Shown here piece by piece: positions 52,357 to 61,409 of a DNA stretch of 64,000 nt. The stretch comes from Pedobacter frigoris (GTDB lineage Bacteria > Bacteroidota > Bacteroidia > Sphingobacteriales > Sphingobacteriaceae): the NCBI RefSeq assembly GCF_005116445.1, contig NZ_SWBQ01000001.1:1302001-1366000 (forward strand). The letters are read 5' to 3'. The first letter of the stretch is position 1. Every line of letters begins with the position of its first letter. Under the pieces are notes generated by a model, which was not told the DNA's origin, searched no databases, and was given only the letters and a program-made list of their open reading frames with translations. A program made the position numbers and the translations under genes.

Positions 52357-54126
52357 ATGAACCAAACCAAAAAAATCCTTTTACTGCTGATAATAGGCAG
52401 TTCAATACTATTGTCATGCCGTAAGCAAGATGTAAAAAGTAGTTCAAAAGAACTTCATTTTTTTAAAATTGAAGCTAAAAACAACAGTGGAATCATATCA
52501 AAAGATATTGATGCTAAAATTGAAAACAACAATATCAGCATTGAACTTCCAGAAGGTATAGCATTAAATAGTCTAAAAGCTACTTTTGGTCATAATGGCC
52601 TGAAGGCATTTGTTAACGGCATTGAACAGCAATCAGCACAAACGTCAAATGATTTCTCAAAGAAAATCACTTATACAATTAAAGCCGAAGATGGATCAGA
52701 ATCAAGTTATCCAGTTTCAATCGTCACAAAGGCAGATCCAGGTCTTGCTCTAACTTCCTTCTCCTTTTTAAAACTAAACAACACCGATCTAAAACAGGAC
52801 TATAATCTGGTAATTAATAATACAAACATAAGTTCTGATCTAAAACATTTCCAGAAACAACTCATCGCTACATTTCTTACACCAGCTACTGACGTAACAG
52901 TAAACGGAGTCAAGCAACAAAGCGGAGTAACTCTCAATGATTTTTCAACTCCAGTGACCTATGTGCTGACTTCAGCAACCGGTGCGAAAAAACAATATAC
53001 TGTAACCGTAAAATGGGTATCAGATGTACCACATATTTATATTGTAACCGCAGGAAATGCCCCAATAGTTTCTAAAGACGATTATTTAACCGCTACCATT
53101 AAAATTGAGGGAAATACCGCCTTCAAGGATTTCAATGGAACAACGAGAATTAAAGGCCGAGGAAATTCTACATGGAACTACGCTAAAAAACCTTATCGCT
53201 TGAAATTAGATTCAAAAGCAGCACTGCTGGGACTTGCAGAAGATAAAGATTGGGTCCTGCTTGCAAATTACATAGACCCTACCTTGATGCTCAATGCTGT
53301 TGCAATGAAGACGGGACAATTACTGGATATCCCGTACACAAATCATATCATCCCGGTGGATCTTACTGTAAATGGAACCTATATGGGGAGTTATAGCTTC
53401 ACTGAACAAGTCACTGTAGCAAAAAACAGGGTAAATATAGAAGATGGTGGTACCCTATTCGAGCTGGATAGTTATTATGATGAGCCCTGGAAATTCAAAT
53501 CTACCGGTTATAATCTTCCAGTCATGATTAAATATCCAGATCTAACAACTCAAGACCAACTCAATACGATAAAGACGGATTTCCAAGTGATGGAAAATGC
53601 AATTTCAGCTACTTCTTTTCCGAACAATAACTATACAGATTACCTGGACATCAATATCCTTGCGGATGTATTAATCGTCTACACGCTTACGGATAATCAG
53701 GAAATAAATCATCCAAAAAGCACTTACATGTATAAACCGAAAAATGGAAAATATACCATGGGGCCCTTATGGGATTTCGACTGGGCGTATGGCTACGAAG
53801 GCACACACAAACACTTTTCGAAATACAGCGCTCCTTTACTTCCAACAACAAAGACCTCACCGGGAACCTTATTTTTCTCTAGATTATTATCAGACCCTAG
53901 GGTGAAAACATTATTTAAACAAAAATGGGCTGCCTTTAAAAATAATAAACTTCCTCAGTTACTCACCTATATTGATGAGTACGCCACAACATTGGAACCT
54001 TCAAAAGCAAAGGACTATACAAAATGGAACACAGGAAGTGGCAACTTTAAAATCGATGTCGCCGGTCTAAAAACCTGGATACAAAACAGGGCAACATATA
54101 TCGATACTTATACCGCAGGTTTCTAA
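52357..54126 (+). CDS. CotH-kinase-family lipoprotein with N-terminal Ig-like repeats
   Basis: 589 residues. A lipobox (SSILLSC, Cys21) anchors it. Two repeated beta domains of about 90 residues follow, each ending with a NDFS...YTI or YVL pattern (GIEQQSAQTSNDFSKKITYTI and GVKQQSGVTLNDFSTPVTYVL in pieces). The CotH domain starts near residue 235: RIKGRGNSTWNYAKKPYRLKL, GLAEDKDWVLLANYID, NGTYMGSYSFTEQV and LWDFDWAYGYEG. CotH proteins are atypical protein kinases. Surface-exposed role likely; target unknown. Confidence 0.86.
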   Translation: MNQTKKILLLLIIGSSILLSCRKQDVKSSSKELHFFKIEAKNNSGIISKDIDAKIENNNISIELPEGIALNSLKATFGHNGLKAFVNGIEQQSAQTSNDFSKKITYTIKAEDGSESSYPVSIVTKADPGLALTSFSFLKLNNTDLKQDYNLVINNTNISSDLKHFQKQLIATFLTPATDVTVNGVKQQSGVTLNDFSTPVTYVLTSATGAKKQYTVTVKWVSDVPHIYIVTAGNAPIVSKDDYLTATIKIEGNTAFKDFNGTTRIKGRGNSTWNYAKKPYRLKLDSKAALLGLAEDKDWVLLANYIDPTLMLNAVAMKTGQLLDIPYTNHIIPVDLTVNGTYMGSYSFTEQVTVAKNRVNIEDGGTLFELDSYYDEPWKFKSTGYNLPVMIKYPDLTTQDQLNTIKTDFQVMENAISATSFPNNNYTDYLDINILADVLIVYTLTDNQEINHPKSTYMYKPKNGKYTMGPLWDFDWAYGYEGTHKHFSKYSAPLLPTTKTSPGTLFFSRLLSDPRVKTLFKQKWAAFKNNKLPQLLTYIDEYATTLEPSKAKDYTKWNTGSGNFKIDVAGLKTWIQNRATYIDTYTAGF

Positions 54127-54135
54127 AAAATAACC

Positions 54136-54168
54136 CCCCCTAAGCCATTAACTTAGGGGGTTTCTTTT
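54136..54168. terminator. bidirectional terminator between cotH-like and argS
   Basis: CCCCCTAAG (54136-54144) pairs with CTTAGGGGG (54152-54160), a 9-bp stem with a 7-nt loop, followed by TTTCTTTT on the plus strand and by a T-rich tract on the minus strand. It serves both converging genes. Confidence 0.85.
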
Positions 54169-55945
54169 ACATTCTTTCCGGGACTTCAATTCCCAGTATT
54201 GCCATTCCCGATTTTAGTATACCGGCAGCTACGTGACAAATATTCAATCTGTGCTGTTTAGCGCGCTCATCCTCTTCCTTTACAATTGGCGGAACCTCAT
54301 GATAAAATTTATTAAACATCTTAGCTACCTCATACAGGTAATTCGCTAAAGTCGCTGGGCTATAAACCTTCGCAGCGGCAGTCAGTTCAGCAGGATATTT
54401 AGACAATAATATGATCATATCAAGCTCGGTAGTAGTGATGCTCACATCCGAAACCGCAGAGCTATTTTCATATCCAGCTTTACTCAGTAAAGATTTAATT
54501 CTTGCATGAGTATATTGTATGAATGGACCAGTGTTGCCCTGAAAGTCAATAGATTCAGAAGGATCAAACAACAATCGTTTCTTAGGTTCAACCTTCAATA
54601 AAAAGTATTTAAGGGCCCCCAGACCAATTTGATGATACAAGGAATCCTTCTCTTCTTCACTAAAATTATTTACCTTACCAAGTATTTCTGTTTTTTGCTT
54701 TGCAGTGGCTACCATTTCGGCAATCAGATCATCAGCATCAACAACCGTACCCTCTCTTGACTTCATTTTTCCACTAGGCAGATCTACCATTCCATAAGAT
54801 AAATGATATAATCCTTTAGCCCAGCTCTTACCGAGCTTTTCAAGGATTAGAAACAACACTTTAAAATGATAATCCTGCTCGTTACCGACTACATAGATAG
54901 AATCGTCCATATTAAAGTCTTCATGTTTCTTTTCAGCAGTACCGATATCTTGTGTGATGTATACAGAAGTACCATCAGCTCGTAAAACCAACTTTTGATC
55001 CAGTCCATCAGCAGTTAGGTCGATCCAGACAGAACCATCGGGCTTTTTAAAGAAAACACCTTTCGACAGGCCTTCTTCTACACTATCTTTACCGAGGAGA
55101 TATGTATTGCTTTCATAATAATACTTATCAAAATCGACACCCAAATTTTTATAGGTCACAGCGAATCCATCATAAACCCAGCCATTCATCTTCTTCCAAA
55201 GCGCAATTACTTCTTCATCTCCTGCCTCCCAGTCTTGAAGCATCTTCTGCGCCTCTTTAATTAAAGGTGCGTTCTTTTTAGCTTCATCCTCACTTTGTCC
55301 TTCTGCTTTTAAAGCCTCAATCTCTTTCTTATATTCTTTATCAAAGATCACATAGTATTTACCTACCAGGTGGTCACCTTTAAGTAAAGAACTCTCTGGT
55401 GTTTCATCATTACCCCATTTCTGCCAGGCGAGCATTGATTTACAGATGTGGATTCCTCTGTCATTTATCAGGTTTACCTTAAATACATCGTAACCATTGG
55501 CTTTAAGCAATTCCGCTACAGAATACCCCAATAAGTTATTTCTAACGTGTCCAAGATGCAGGGGCTTATTCGTATTTGGAGAAGAATACTCTACCATCAC
55601 CTTTTTACCATTCGGGCTAATTTTGCCAAATGATGAATCAAGTAATACCGTATTGAATAAATTTACCCAATAACCATCTGCGATGCTTAGATTTAAAAAG
55701 CCTTTAATGACATTAAAAGAGATTACTTCTTTAACATTTTCAACGAGATATTCACCCAATTCAGTTGCTGTAATTTCAGGTGATTTTTTTGAAAATCTTA
55801 CTACAGGAAATACTACAATCGTTATTTGCCCTTCAAATTCACTTCTTGTGTCTTGCAGATTCACCTGGTTTTCGGGCAAATCCTGACCGTATAATTGTTT
55901 TACTGCAGCAATAGTTGCATTAGTTATATGTTGTTCAATATTCAT
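54167..55945 (-). CDS. argS: arginyl-tRNA synthetase
   Basis: 592 residues, class I synthetase. N-terminal additional domain, then the HIGH motif HLGHVRNNLLG, the KMSKS equivalent GKMKSREGTVVDADDL, and the C-terminal anticodon domain with YTHARIKSLL. It is followed upstream on the same strand by arginase with a 41-bp gap, placing arginine use genes together. Confidence 0.96.
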   Translation of the reverse strand: MNIEQHITNATIAAVKQLYGQDLPENQVNLQDTRSEFEGQITIVVFPVVRFSKKSPEITATELGEYLVENVKEVISFNVIKGFLNLSIADGYWVNLFNTVLLDSSFGKISPNGKKVMVEYSSPNTNKPLHLGHVRNNLLGYSVAELLKANGYDVFKVNLINDRGIHICKSMLAWQKWGNDETPESSLLKGDHLVGKYYVIFDKEYKKEIEALKAEGQSEDEAKKNAPLIKEAQKMLQDWEAGDEEVIALWKKMNGWVYDGFAVTYKNLGVDFDKYYYESNTYLLGKDSVEEGLSKGVFFKKPDGSVWIDLTADGLDQKLVLRADGTSVYITQDIGTAEKKHEDFNMDDSIYVVGNEQDYHFKVLFLILEKLGKSWAKGLYHLSYGMVDLPSGKMKSREGTVVDADDLIAEMVATAKQKTEILGKVNNFSEEEKDSLYHQIGLGALKYFLLKVEPKKRLLFDPSESIDFQGNTGPFIQYTHARIKSLLSKAGYENSSAVSDVSITTTELDMIILLSKYPAELTAAAKVYSPATLANYLYEVAKMFNKFYHEVPPIVKEEDERAKQHRLNICHVAAGILKSGMAILGIEVPERM

Positions 55946-55986
55946 ATTCTTTACTAAAAACTTTTAAACGCAAAAAAATGCAACTT

Positions 55987-56937
55987 TTATTCATTTCTGA
56001 ATGCATTGGTTGCCTTAATTAAAATTTCAAAGGCATGTTCTGCCATCTGGTTCTCCCTGTCAAGCGTAGGATTTACTTCAACGATCTCAAAACAGCAAAC
56101 CTTCTGATTGGTGATTAACCTTGACATTAGATTACCTGCTTCCCGTTCGGTTAGTCCTTGAGCTACAGGCGTACCAGTACCTCTCGATGCAGTTGGATCC
56201 AATGAATCTACATCAAAAGATACATATATCAAATCACAATGATCCAGGTATTTGAGCGTTTCAATTACAATCCGCTCTACACCTCTTTTCCGCAATTCAG
56301 CAGTTGTAAATATCTTAACTTTATTTCTTTTTAGTAAGGACTCTTCAGGTTTCTCCATATCTCTGGCCGAAATCAATACCAAATCACGATAATTAATCTT
56401 TGGAGCTATCTTACCGACATTCTTAAGTTGATACCAGTAATTAATAGTCTCCTGGTCCAGCTTATTCACCCTTGCATCCATATTATCTTCATCCAGAGCC
56501 ATTGCCAGAGGCATACCATGCATATTACCTGATGGTGTAGTATATGGAGAATGCAAGTCCGCATGCGCATCTATCCAGATTACACCTAATTTGGATTTCG
56601 GATAGGCAGCTTTAATTCCAGCTATAGTTCCGGCTGCTGTACTATGATCACCTGCAAGTACTACCGGAAATTCTTGCCTGTCCAGCGTTGCCCTCACTTC
56701 ATCACTTACCCGCTCCACCATTGTAAGAATACCAGAGATCCGTTTTGCATAAGGACTACCGGTAGTTTCCAGTAAAAGGTGATTCTCATTTGGAACTTCT
56801 ACAGACTTATGTTTTTTGAAAAAGCGGCTACCGAAATCAAGTGCTGCAATCCTAATGGCATCGACACCTAAGCTCGCTCCGCGCGTACCAGCTCCAATCT
56901 CAGATTTTACTTCAATAATTTTTAAAGTCTTAGTCAT
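55987..56937 (-). CDS. rocF: arginase / ureohydrolase
   Basis: 316 residues. Hydrolyses arginine to ornithine and urea with a binuclear Mn site. Metal-binding motifs are AGDHSTAAG (usual GGDHS), IDAHADLHSP and SFDVDSLDPTASRGTGTP. It is upstream of argS and divergent from the arginine decarboxylase, so all three arginine-using genes meet here. Agmatinase is a possible alternative, but the length and motifs favour arginase. Confidence 0.85.
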   Translation of the reverse strand: MTKTLKIIEVKSEIGAGTRGASLGVDAIRIAALDFGSRFFKKHKSVEVPNENHLLLETTGSPYAKRISGILTMVERVSDEVRATLDRQEFPVVLAGDHSTAAGTIAGIKAAYPKSKLGVIWIDAHADLHSPYTTPSGNMHGMPLAMALDEDNMDARVNKLDQETINYWYQLKNVGKIAPKINYRDLVLISARDMEKPEESLLKRNKVKIFTTAELRKRGVERIVIETLKYLDHCDLIYVSFDVDSLDPTASRGTGTPVAQGLTEREAGNLMSRLITNQKVCCFEIVEVNPTLDRENQMAEHAFEILIKATNAFRNE

Positions 56938-56973
56938 AAAAAAAATACGGGTGTATTTTATAAAGTGTTTATC

Positions 56974-57003
56974 TTTGGCAACAAAATTAACTTATTTAAT
57001 TTG
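56974..57003 (+). promoter_or_regulatory. Bacteroidota-type promoter of speA
   Basis: TTTG at 56974-56977 and TAATTTG at 56997-57003 are 19 nt apart, close to the TTTG-N19-TAnnTTTG consensus. Transcription would start near 57010, about 30 nt before the speA ATG. Confidence 0.5.
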
Positions 57004-57039
57004 CCAAGCCTCATAAATAATAGTTCAAAAATATAAAAA

Positions 57040-58431
57040 ATGCAGAGTTACTCCGAATTTCTTGATCTAAGTGTTGGTTTCCCTCAGGAAGGTTACAGCG
57101 TTATAGACGACGAATTATATTTTCAAGACCTAAATCTGATGGAGATGATTGAAACCTATGGTACGCCATTGCGTTTTACATACCTTCCAATGATTAGTAA
57201 AAAGATACAGCAAGCCAAGCTATTGTTTCAAACGGCAATCATTAAGAACAACTATCGTGGAGACTACAAGTATTGTTATTGTACCAAGAGCTCCCACTTC
57301 CGTCATATCGTAGAAGAAGCCCTTAAAAACGGGATTCACCTAGAAACTTCTTCAGCGTTTGATATGCCGATGATTGAAGCCCTGGAGAAAAAAGGTGCAC
57401 TTACTAAAGACATCACAGTAATCTGCAACGGTTTTAAAACTTATCAATACAAACAGTATATCATAGATATGCTTCATGACGGTTATAAAAACATCATTCC
57501 TGTATTGGACAACAAGGAAGAATTCAATCTTTTTGACGATGAAGTAGAGATGGATACTCCTTGTAATTTGGGTATTCGTATCGCTGCTGAGGAACAACCA
57601 GATTCACAATTCTACACTTCACGTCTGGGCGTACGCATGGAAGATGTGATAGACTTCTACAACAATAAGATTTCTGCAAATCCGAACTTCAGGGTAAAAT
57701 TATTACACTTCTTTATCAATTCCGGTATCACAGATTCTCCGTATTACTGGAATGAACTTGAAAAATATGTTACCCTGTATTGCAAATTCAAAAAGATCAA
57801 TCCTGAACTGGACACTTTAGATATTGGCGGCGGTATGCCATTTAAAGACTCTCTGGTATTTGATTTCGATTATGAATACATGGTAAATGAGATCGTAAAA
57901 AGGATCAAAGAGATTTGTGCAGAACACGATGTAGTAGAGCCTGATATCATTACTGAATTTGGAAAATATACAGTAGCAGAAGCTTCTGGTATCCTTTACA
58001 AAGTATTGGGACGTAAACAGCAGAACGACAGGGAAAAATGGCTGATGCTGGACGGTTCCTTCATCACAAACCTTCCAGATGTCTGGGCGCTAAATCAAAA
58101 ATATATCCTGCTACCTATTAACAACTGGGACGCAGAATACGAACGTGTAAACTTGGGAGGTATCACTTGTGATGGTCAGGATTATTACAATCAGGAGGCA
58201 CACATGAACAGTGTATTTATGCCTAAAACACGAAAGGTGCAATACCTGGGATTCTTCAATACAGGAGCTTACCAGGAGGTATTAAGCGGTTATGGGGGTA
58301 TTCATCACTGCCTGTTACCAAGTCCGAAACATGTGATCATCAGACGTAATCGTGATGAGACTTTCAACTTTGAGGTTTTTGGCGAAGAGCAAAACAGCAA
58401 GCAAGTACTTAAGATCCTGGGTTATACCTAG
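57040..58431 (+). CDS. speA: arginine decarboxylase (PLP, type III fold)
   Basis: 463 residues, the short form found in Bacteroidota. Makes agmatine from arginine, a first step to polyamines. N-terminal barrel with the PLP lysine region DYKYCYCTKSSHFRHIV, then LRFTYLPM, LGIRIAAEEQ, LDIGGGMPFKDSLVF and the late active-site Cys segment LGGITCDGQDYYN. Divergent from arginase with a 102-bp promoter gap. Product use is inferred from the family. Confidence 0.9.
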   Translation: MQSYSEFLDLSVGFPQEGYSVIDDELYFQDLNLMEMIETYGTPLRFTYLPMISKKIQQAKLLFQTAIIKNNYRGDYKYCYCTKSSHFRHIVEEALKNGIHLETSSAFDMPMIEALEKKGALTKDITVICNGFKTYQYKQYIIDMLHDGYKNIIPVLDNKEEFNLFDDEVEMDTPCNLGIRIAAEEQPDSQFYTSRLGVRMEDVIDFYNNKISANPNFRVKLLHFFINSGITDSPYYWNELEKYVTLYCKFKKINPELDTLDIGGGMPFKDSLVFDFDYEYMVNEIVKRIKEICAEHDVVEPDIITEFGKYTVAEASGILYKVLGRKQQNDREKWLMLDGSFITNLPDVWALNQKYILLPINNWDAEYERVNLGGITCDGQDYYNQEAHMNSVFMPKTRKVQYLGFFNTGAYQEVLSGYGGIHHCLLPSPKHVIIRRNRDETFNFEVFGEEQNSKQVLKILGYT

Positions 58432-58435
58432 AAAT

Positions 58436-58463
58436 AAAAAAGGGCATATCATCCGATATGCCC
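58436..58463 (-). terminator. terminator of hsp20 copy 2
   Basis: GGGCATATC at 58442-58450 and GATATGCCC at 58455-58463 form a perfect 9-bp stem with a 4-nt loop. On the minus strand it is followed by TTTTTTATTTC, so it terminates the hsp20 gene; the plus strand has no T-tract, though it may still help end speA. Confidence 0.75.
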
Positions 58464-58490
58464 TAACCTTAAAAACCAAACTTTAACCTA

Positions 58491-58922
58491 TTATGAAACT
58501 TTTATTTCTCTGCTTTGAGATTTAATTGTATCCTTACCGATAGTAATATTTAAAATACCGTTTACATACGCTGCTGTAATACCATCCGGATTAACACTCT
58601 CTGGTAACACAAACGACCTCGCAAAAGAGAAGTAATCAAACTCTTTACGTGTGTAATCTTTTTTCTCTTCAGTTTCGCTTACCTTTTTCTCTGCCCAGAC
58701 AGAAAGCGTATCTTTTTTCAGATTAATCTGAAAATCTTCTTTTGTCAAACCTGGAGCAGCCAATTCAATTTTGTAATCAGCCTCACTCTCTAATATATTT
58801 ACTCCTGGAACTTTATTAATGGTTAAATTTTTATTTATCGCTTCACTAAACAATGAGTCAAAAACGTTGTTAAAGTATGGTGCAGTGTTCCTGGTTCTGT
58901 TGTTAAATTTCACTACCGTCAT
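58491..58922 (-). CDS. Hsp20 small heat-shock protein (copy 2)
   Basis: 143 residues: N-terminal arm with FNNVFDSLFSEAIN, alpha-crystallin domain (VPGVNILESEADYKIELAAPG, LSVWAEKK, FDYFSFARSFVLPESV, ITAAYVNGILNITIGK), and a C-terminal SREIKVS with the I-x-V motif that copy 1 lacks. The leader has AGGAG at a short distance from the ATG. The first base of the thioesterase frame touches its start, but that gene probably begins further in. Confidence 0.9.
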   Translation of the reverse strand: MTVVKFNNRTRNTAPYFNNVFDSLFSEAINKNLTINKVPGVNILESEADYKIELAAPGLTKEDFQINLKKDTLSVWAEKKVSETEEKKDYTRKEFDYFSFARSFVLPESVNPDGITAAYVNGILNITIGKDTIKSQSREIKVS

Positions 58923-58999
58923 TGTATATTTCTCCTATTTTTAAATTTTTTAATTGTATACTAAACCTATATTCAACTCTTATACCAACCATATTATTT

Positions 59000-59491
59000 A
59001 TGATTTTTAAGACATTTTGGCGCAACAAAACAAAAGAGACAGACAAAAAGACAGACACGATCAATCAATTAGACAGTTTTAAGTATAAAACTACTATAGA
59101 AACCAGGTTTGCTGATTTTGATATGATGGGACATGTAAATAATGCCGTCTATTTCACTTTTCTGGAAATTGCCCGTACAAAATATTGGAAACAAGCCATT
59201 GGGTGGGACTGGAAAAAAACAGGGGTTGTCATCGCGAATGCTTCATTAGACTACATCACACCGATATTTATCGAGGATAAGATACATATATATGTACGCA
59301 CGTCTAGAATAGGAAAAAGCAGTTTCGACCTGGAGTATCTATTGGTCAAAACCAAAAATAATGAAGAGATAGTATGCAGCAAAGGCAAAACCACATGTGT
59401 TGCCTTTGATTATCAAATAAAGACATCAGCACCTATACCTGCTGATGAACGAAATAAAATGCTTGCTTTTGAGCAGCTGGACAATTACTAG
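59000..59491 (+). CDS. acyl-CoA thioesterase (4-hydroxybenzoyl-CoA thioesterase fold)
   Basis: About 163 residues from the ATG at 59000; the frame extends 26 codons upstream with a hydrophobic but unlikely N-terminus. The hot-dog domain has RFADFDMMGHVNNAVYFTFLEIARTKYW, the catalytic Asp in the ADFDMMGHVNNA loop, IANASLDYITPIFIEDKI and FDLEYLLV. Substrate unknown; family members hydrolyse acyl-CoA. It converges with the FAD-linked oxidase, with a hairpin between. Confidence 0.85.
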   Translation: MIFKTFWRNKTKETDKKTDTINQLDSFKYKTTIETRFADFDMMGHVNNAVYFTFLEIARTKYWKQAIGWDWKKTGVVIANASLDYITPIFIEDKIHIYVRTSRIGKSSFDLEYLLVKTKNNEEIVCSKGKTTCVAFDYQIKTSAPIPADERNKMLAFEQLDNY

Positions 59492-59495
59492 CTTG

Positions 59496-59531
59496 TTAAA
59501 CCCCGGATTAGAATATCTTTCCGGGGTTTAA
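59496..59531. terminator. hairpin between thioesterase and oxidase genes
   Basis: TTAAACCCCGGA (59496-59507) pairs with TCCGGGGTTTAA (59520-59531), a 12-bp stem with a 12-nt loop. The oxidase stop codon lies in the loop. The T-tract is short, so efficiency is uncertain. Confidence 0.65.
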
Positions 59532-60905
59532 TATCCTATTAGGATCAAAAACAGACTTGATCCCACGCATAAGATTAAGATTGATCTCACTATACTTTAT
59601 CGGCATAAATTCCTTCTGAACCAGCCCAATACCATGTTCACCAGAAATAGTACCTCCCAGTGCTGTTGTAAGTTCAAAAATCTCAACAATGCCGTCCTTT
59701 AGCTTATTTTTCCAATCGTCATCACTCATCCCCGCTTTTATAATGTTAATATGGAGATTGCCATCCCCGGCATGGCCATAACAAACACTTTCAAAGCCAT
59801 AACGCGTACCAATTTCCTTTATGCCATTTATCAACGTCGGAAGTGCCGCCCGCGGCACCACTGTATCTTCTTCCTTATATACTGAGTTAGATTTTACCGA
59901 TTCAGCCATAGTACGCCGCATACGCCACAAGTCTTCCTTTTGCTGAGCCGTATCTGCAAAGAGCACATCTATACAATCAAATTCTTCCAGTACCAGGTTC
60001 GCCTTTTCACAATCTTTAAAAATGGTATCCATATCGTCACCGTCGAATTCTATCAATAGAAATGCATTCACATCATCTTTAAGATCAAATTTAATATCAT
60101 CAAATTTAATAACCCACTCCACTCCCTTTCTTTCCATGAATTCCAGAGCAGAAGGTATGATTCCCGCCCTGAATATAGCAGAAACTGCTGCGCAAGCCTT
60201 TTCATTTTCGGTAAACGAGGCAAGCATAAGTACAGTATGATGGGATTTAGGGATTAATTTGGTCACGATCTTAGTCACAACGCCAAGAGTACCTTCCGAA
60301 CCTATCATCAACTGCGTAAGGTTATAACCTGAAGCATACTTTACCGTATTTGCACCCGTCCAGATGATCTCACCCGTTGGCAATACCACCTCCAGGTTCA
60401 AAATATATTCTCTAATCGTACCATATTTTACAACACGAGGCCCACCTGAACCATGAGCGACGTTTCCACCAATGAAACAAGAACCCTTACTCGAGGGATC
60501 CACAGGATATAGTAATCCCTTTTCAGCGACAGCATTAATAAACGCCTCTGTAATAACGCCCGGCTCTACTGTTGCCTGAAGATTTTCCGTATCTATATCA
60601 ATAATCGCTTTGAATTTCTCCATTGAAAGCAACACTCCTCCATAAATAGGCAGTGCAGCACCACTTAATCCTGTACCTCCTCCGCGTGGAGTTACCGGCA
60701 CATGAAAAGCATTACACAACCTCAATAAAGCAGAGATAGATGCCGCGTCAACAGGCTTCACCACAACCTCCGGATGATATTTTAAGTCTTCCGTCTCATC
60801 ATGACAATAAGTATCCAGTGCATCCTTATCTGTAAACACATTTTGCGAACCAACAGCTTTTCTGATCTGCTCCAGCAGATCTTCATTTATTTTAGTGTAT
60901 TCCAT
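59508..60905 (-). CDS. FAD-linked oxidase (GlcD / D-lactate dehydrogenase-like)
   Basis: 465 residues. FAD-binding type 4 domain with PRGGGTGLSGAALP, EPGVITEAF, DPSSKGSCFIGGNVAHGSGG and LMIGSEGTLGVVTKI. The C-terminal cap has YGHAGDGNLHINI and TISGEHGIGLVQKEFM. Oxidises a 2-hydroxy acid such as glycolate or D-lactate. No GlcE/GlcF partners follow, so the electron acceptor is unknown. It lies 32 bp downstream of folB on the same strand. Confidence 0.88.
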   Translation of the reverse strand: MEYTKINEDLLEQIRKAVGSQNVFTDKDALDTYCHDETEDLKYHPEVVVKPVDAASISALLRLCNAFHVPVTPRGGGTGLSGAALPIYGGVLLSMEKFKAIIDIDTENLQATVEPGVITEAFINAVAEKGLLYPVDPSSKGSCFIGGNVAHGSGGPRVVKYGTIREYILNLEVVLPTGEIIWTGANTVKYASGYNLTQLMIGSEGTLGVVTKIVTKLIPKSHHTVLMLASFTENEKACAAVSAIFRAGIIPSALEFMERKGVEWVIKFDDIKFDLKDDVNAFLLIEFDGDDMDTIFKDCEKANLVLEEFDCIDVLFADTAQQKEDLWRMRRTMAESVKSNSVYKEEDTVVPRAALPTLINGIKEIGTRYGFESVCYGHAGDGNLHINIIKAGMSDDDWKNKLKDGIVEIFELTTALGGTISGEHGIGLVQKEFMPIKYSEINLNLMRGIKSVFDPNRILNPGKIF

Positions 60906-60937
60906 TATATTTTCTAGCAGGGATAATCCCCATGTTT

Positions 60938-61309
60938 TTAAGCTTTATAGCTTAGTTGTACAAAAGAGTGACCTATCTGGCCCGGCATCGGCGGATTTAG
61001 TTTTCTAATACCTACTTCACCAGTCAAAATAAAGGGGTAGTAACCAATGATACGGTCAAGTATATTTCTAACAACCGTTTCAAGCATCTTCTGAGTCCGT
61101 TTCATTTCTTCCAGAATGATGGTATTGAGCACCTCATAGTTCACCGTATGATCCAGATTTTCAGTATCATCATTTGGCATAAAGGTAACTACAGCATCTA
61201 CCATAAAATAGACTCCAGTCAATTGTTCTTCCTGATAGTAACCATGCAGAGCATGGCATTTAACATCTTTAAGGGCTACGGTTTGCAAATAGCTTTTTGT
61301 GCTGTTCAT
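60938..61309 (-). CDS. folB: dihydroneopterin aldolase
   Basis: 123 residues, the usual FolB size. It begins near VALKDVKCHALHGYYQEEQLTGVYFMVDAVV, with the Glu in the substrate site and the Tyr/His of the family, and ends RKLNPPMPGQIGHSFVQLSY. Acts in folate synthesis. It is divergent from the acyl-CoA dehydrogenase. Confidence 0.88.
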   Translation of the reverse strand: MNSTKSYLQTVALKDVKCHALHGYYQEEQLTGVYFMVDAVVTFMPNDDTENLDHTVNYEVLNTIILEEMKRTQKMLETVVRNILDRIIGYYPFILTGEVGIRKLNPPMPGQIGHSFVQLSYKA

Positions 61310-61409
61310 TTGGCAAAATTATATTTTTGATTGGTTTTTACCAGCCATTCCCTTAAATTATTACCTTTGAAAGCAACAGCTGATTGCTTAACCAAATATA
61401 GTGTAAACA

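Noticed and set aside
58922..59000. Long N-terminus of the thioesterase
   Set aside because: The extension overlaps the hsp20 start region and is not part of the hot-dog fold; the ATG at 59000 fits better.
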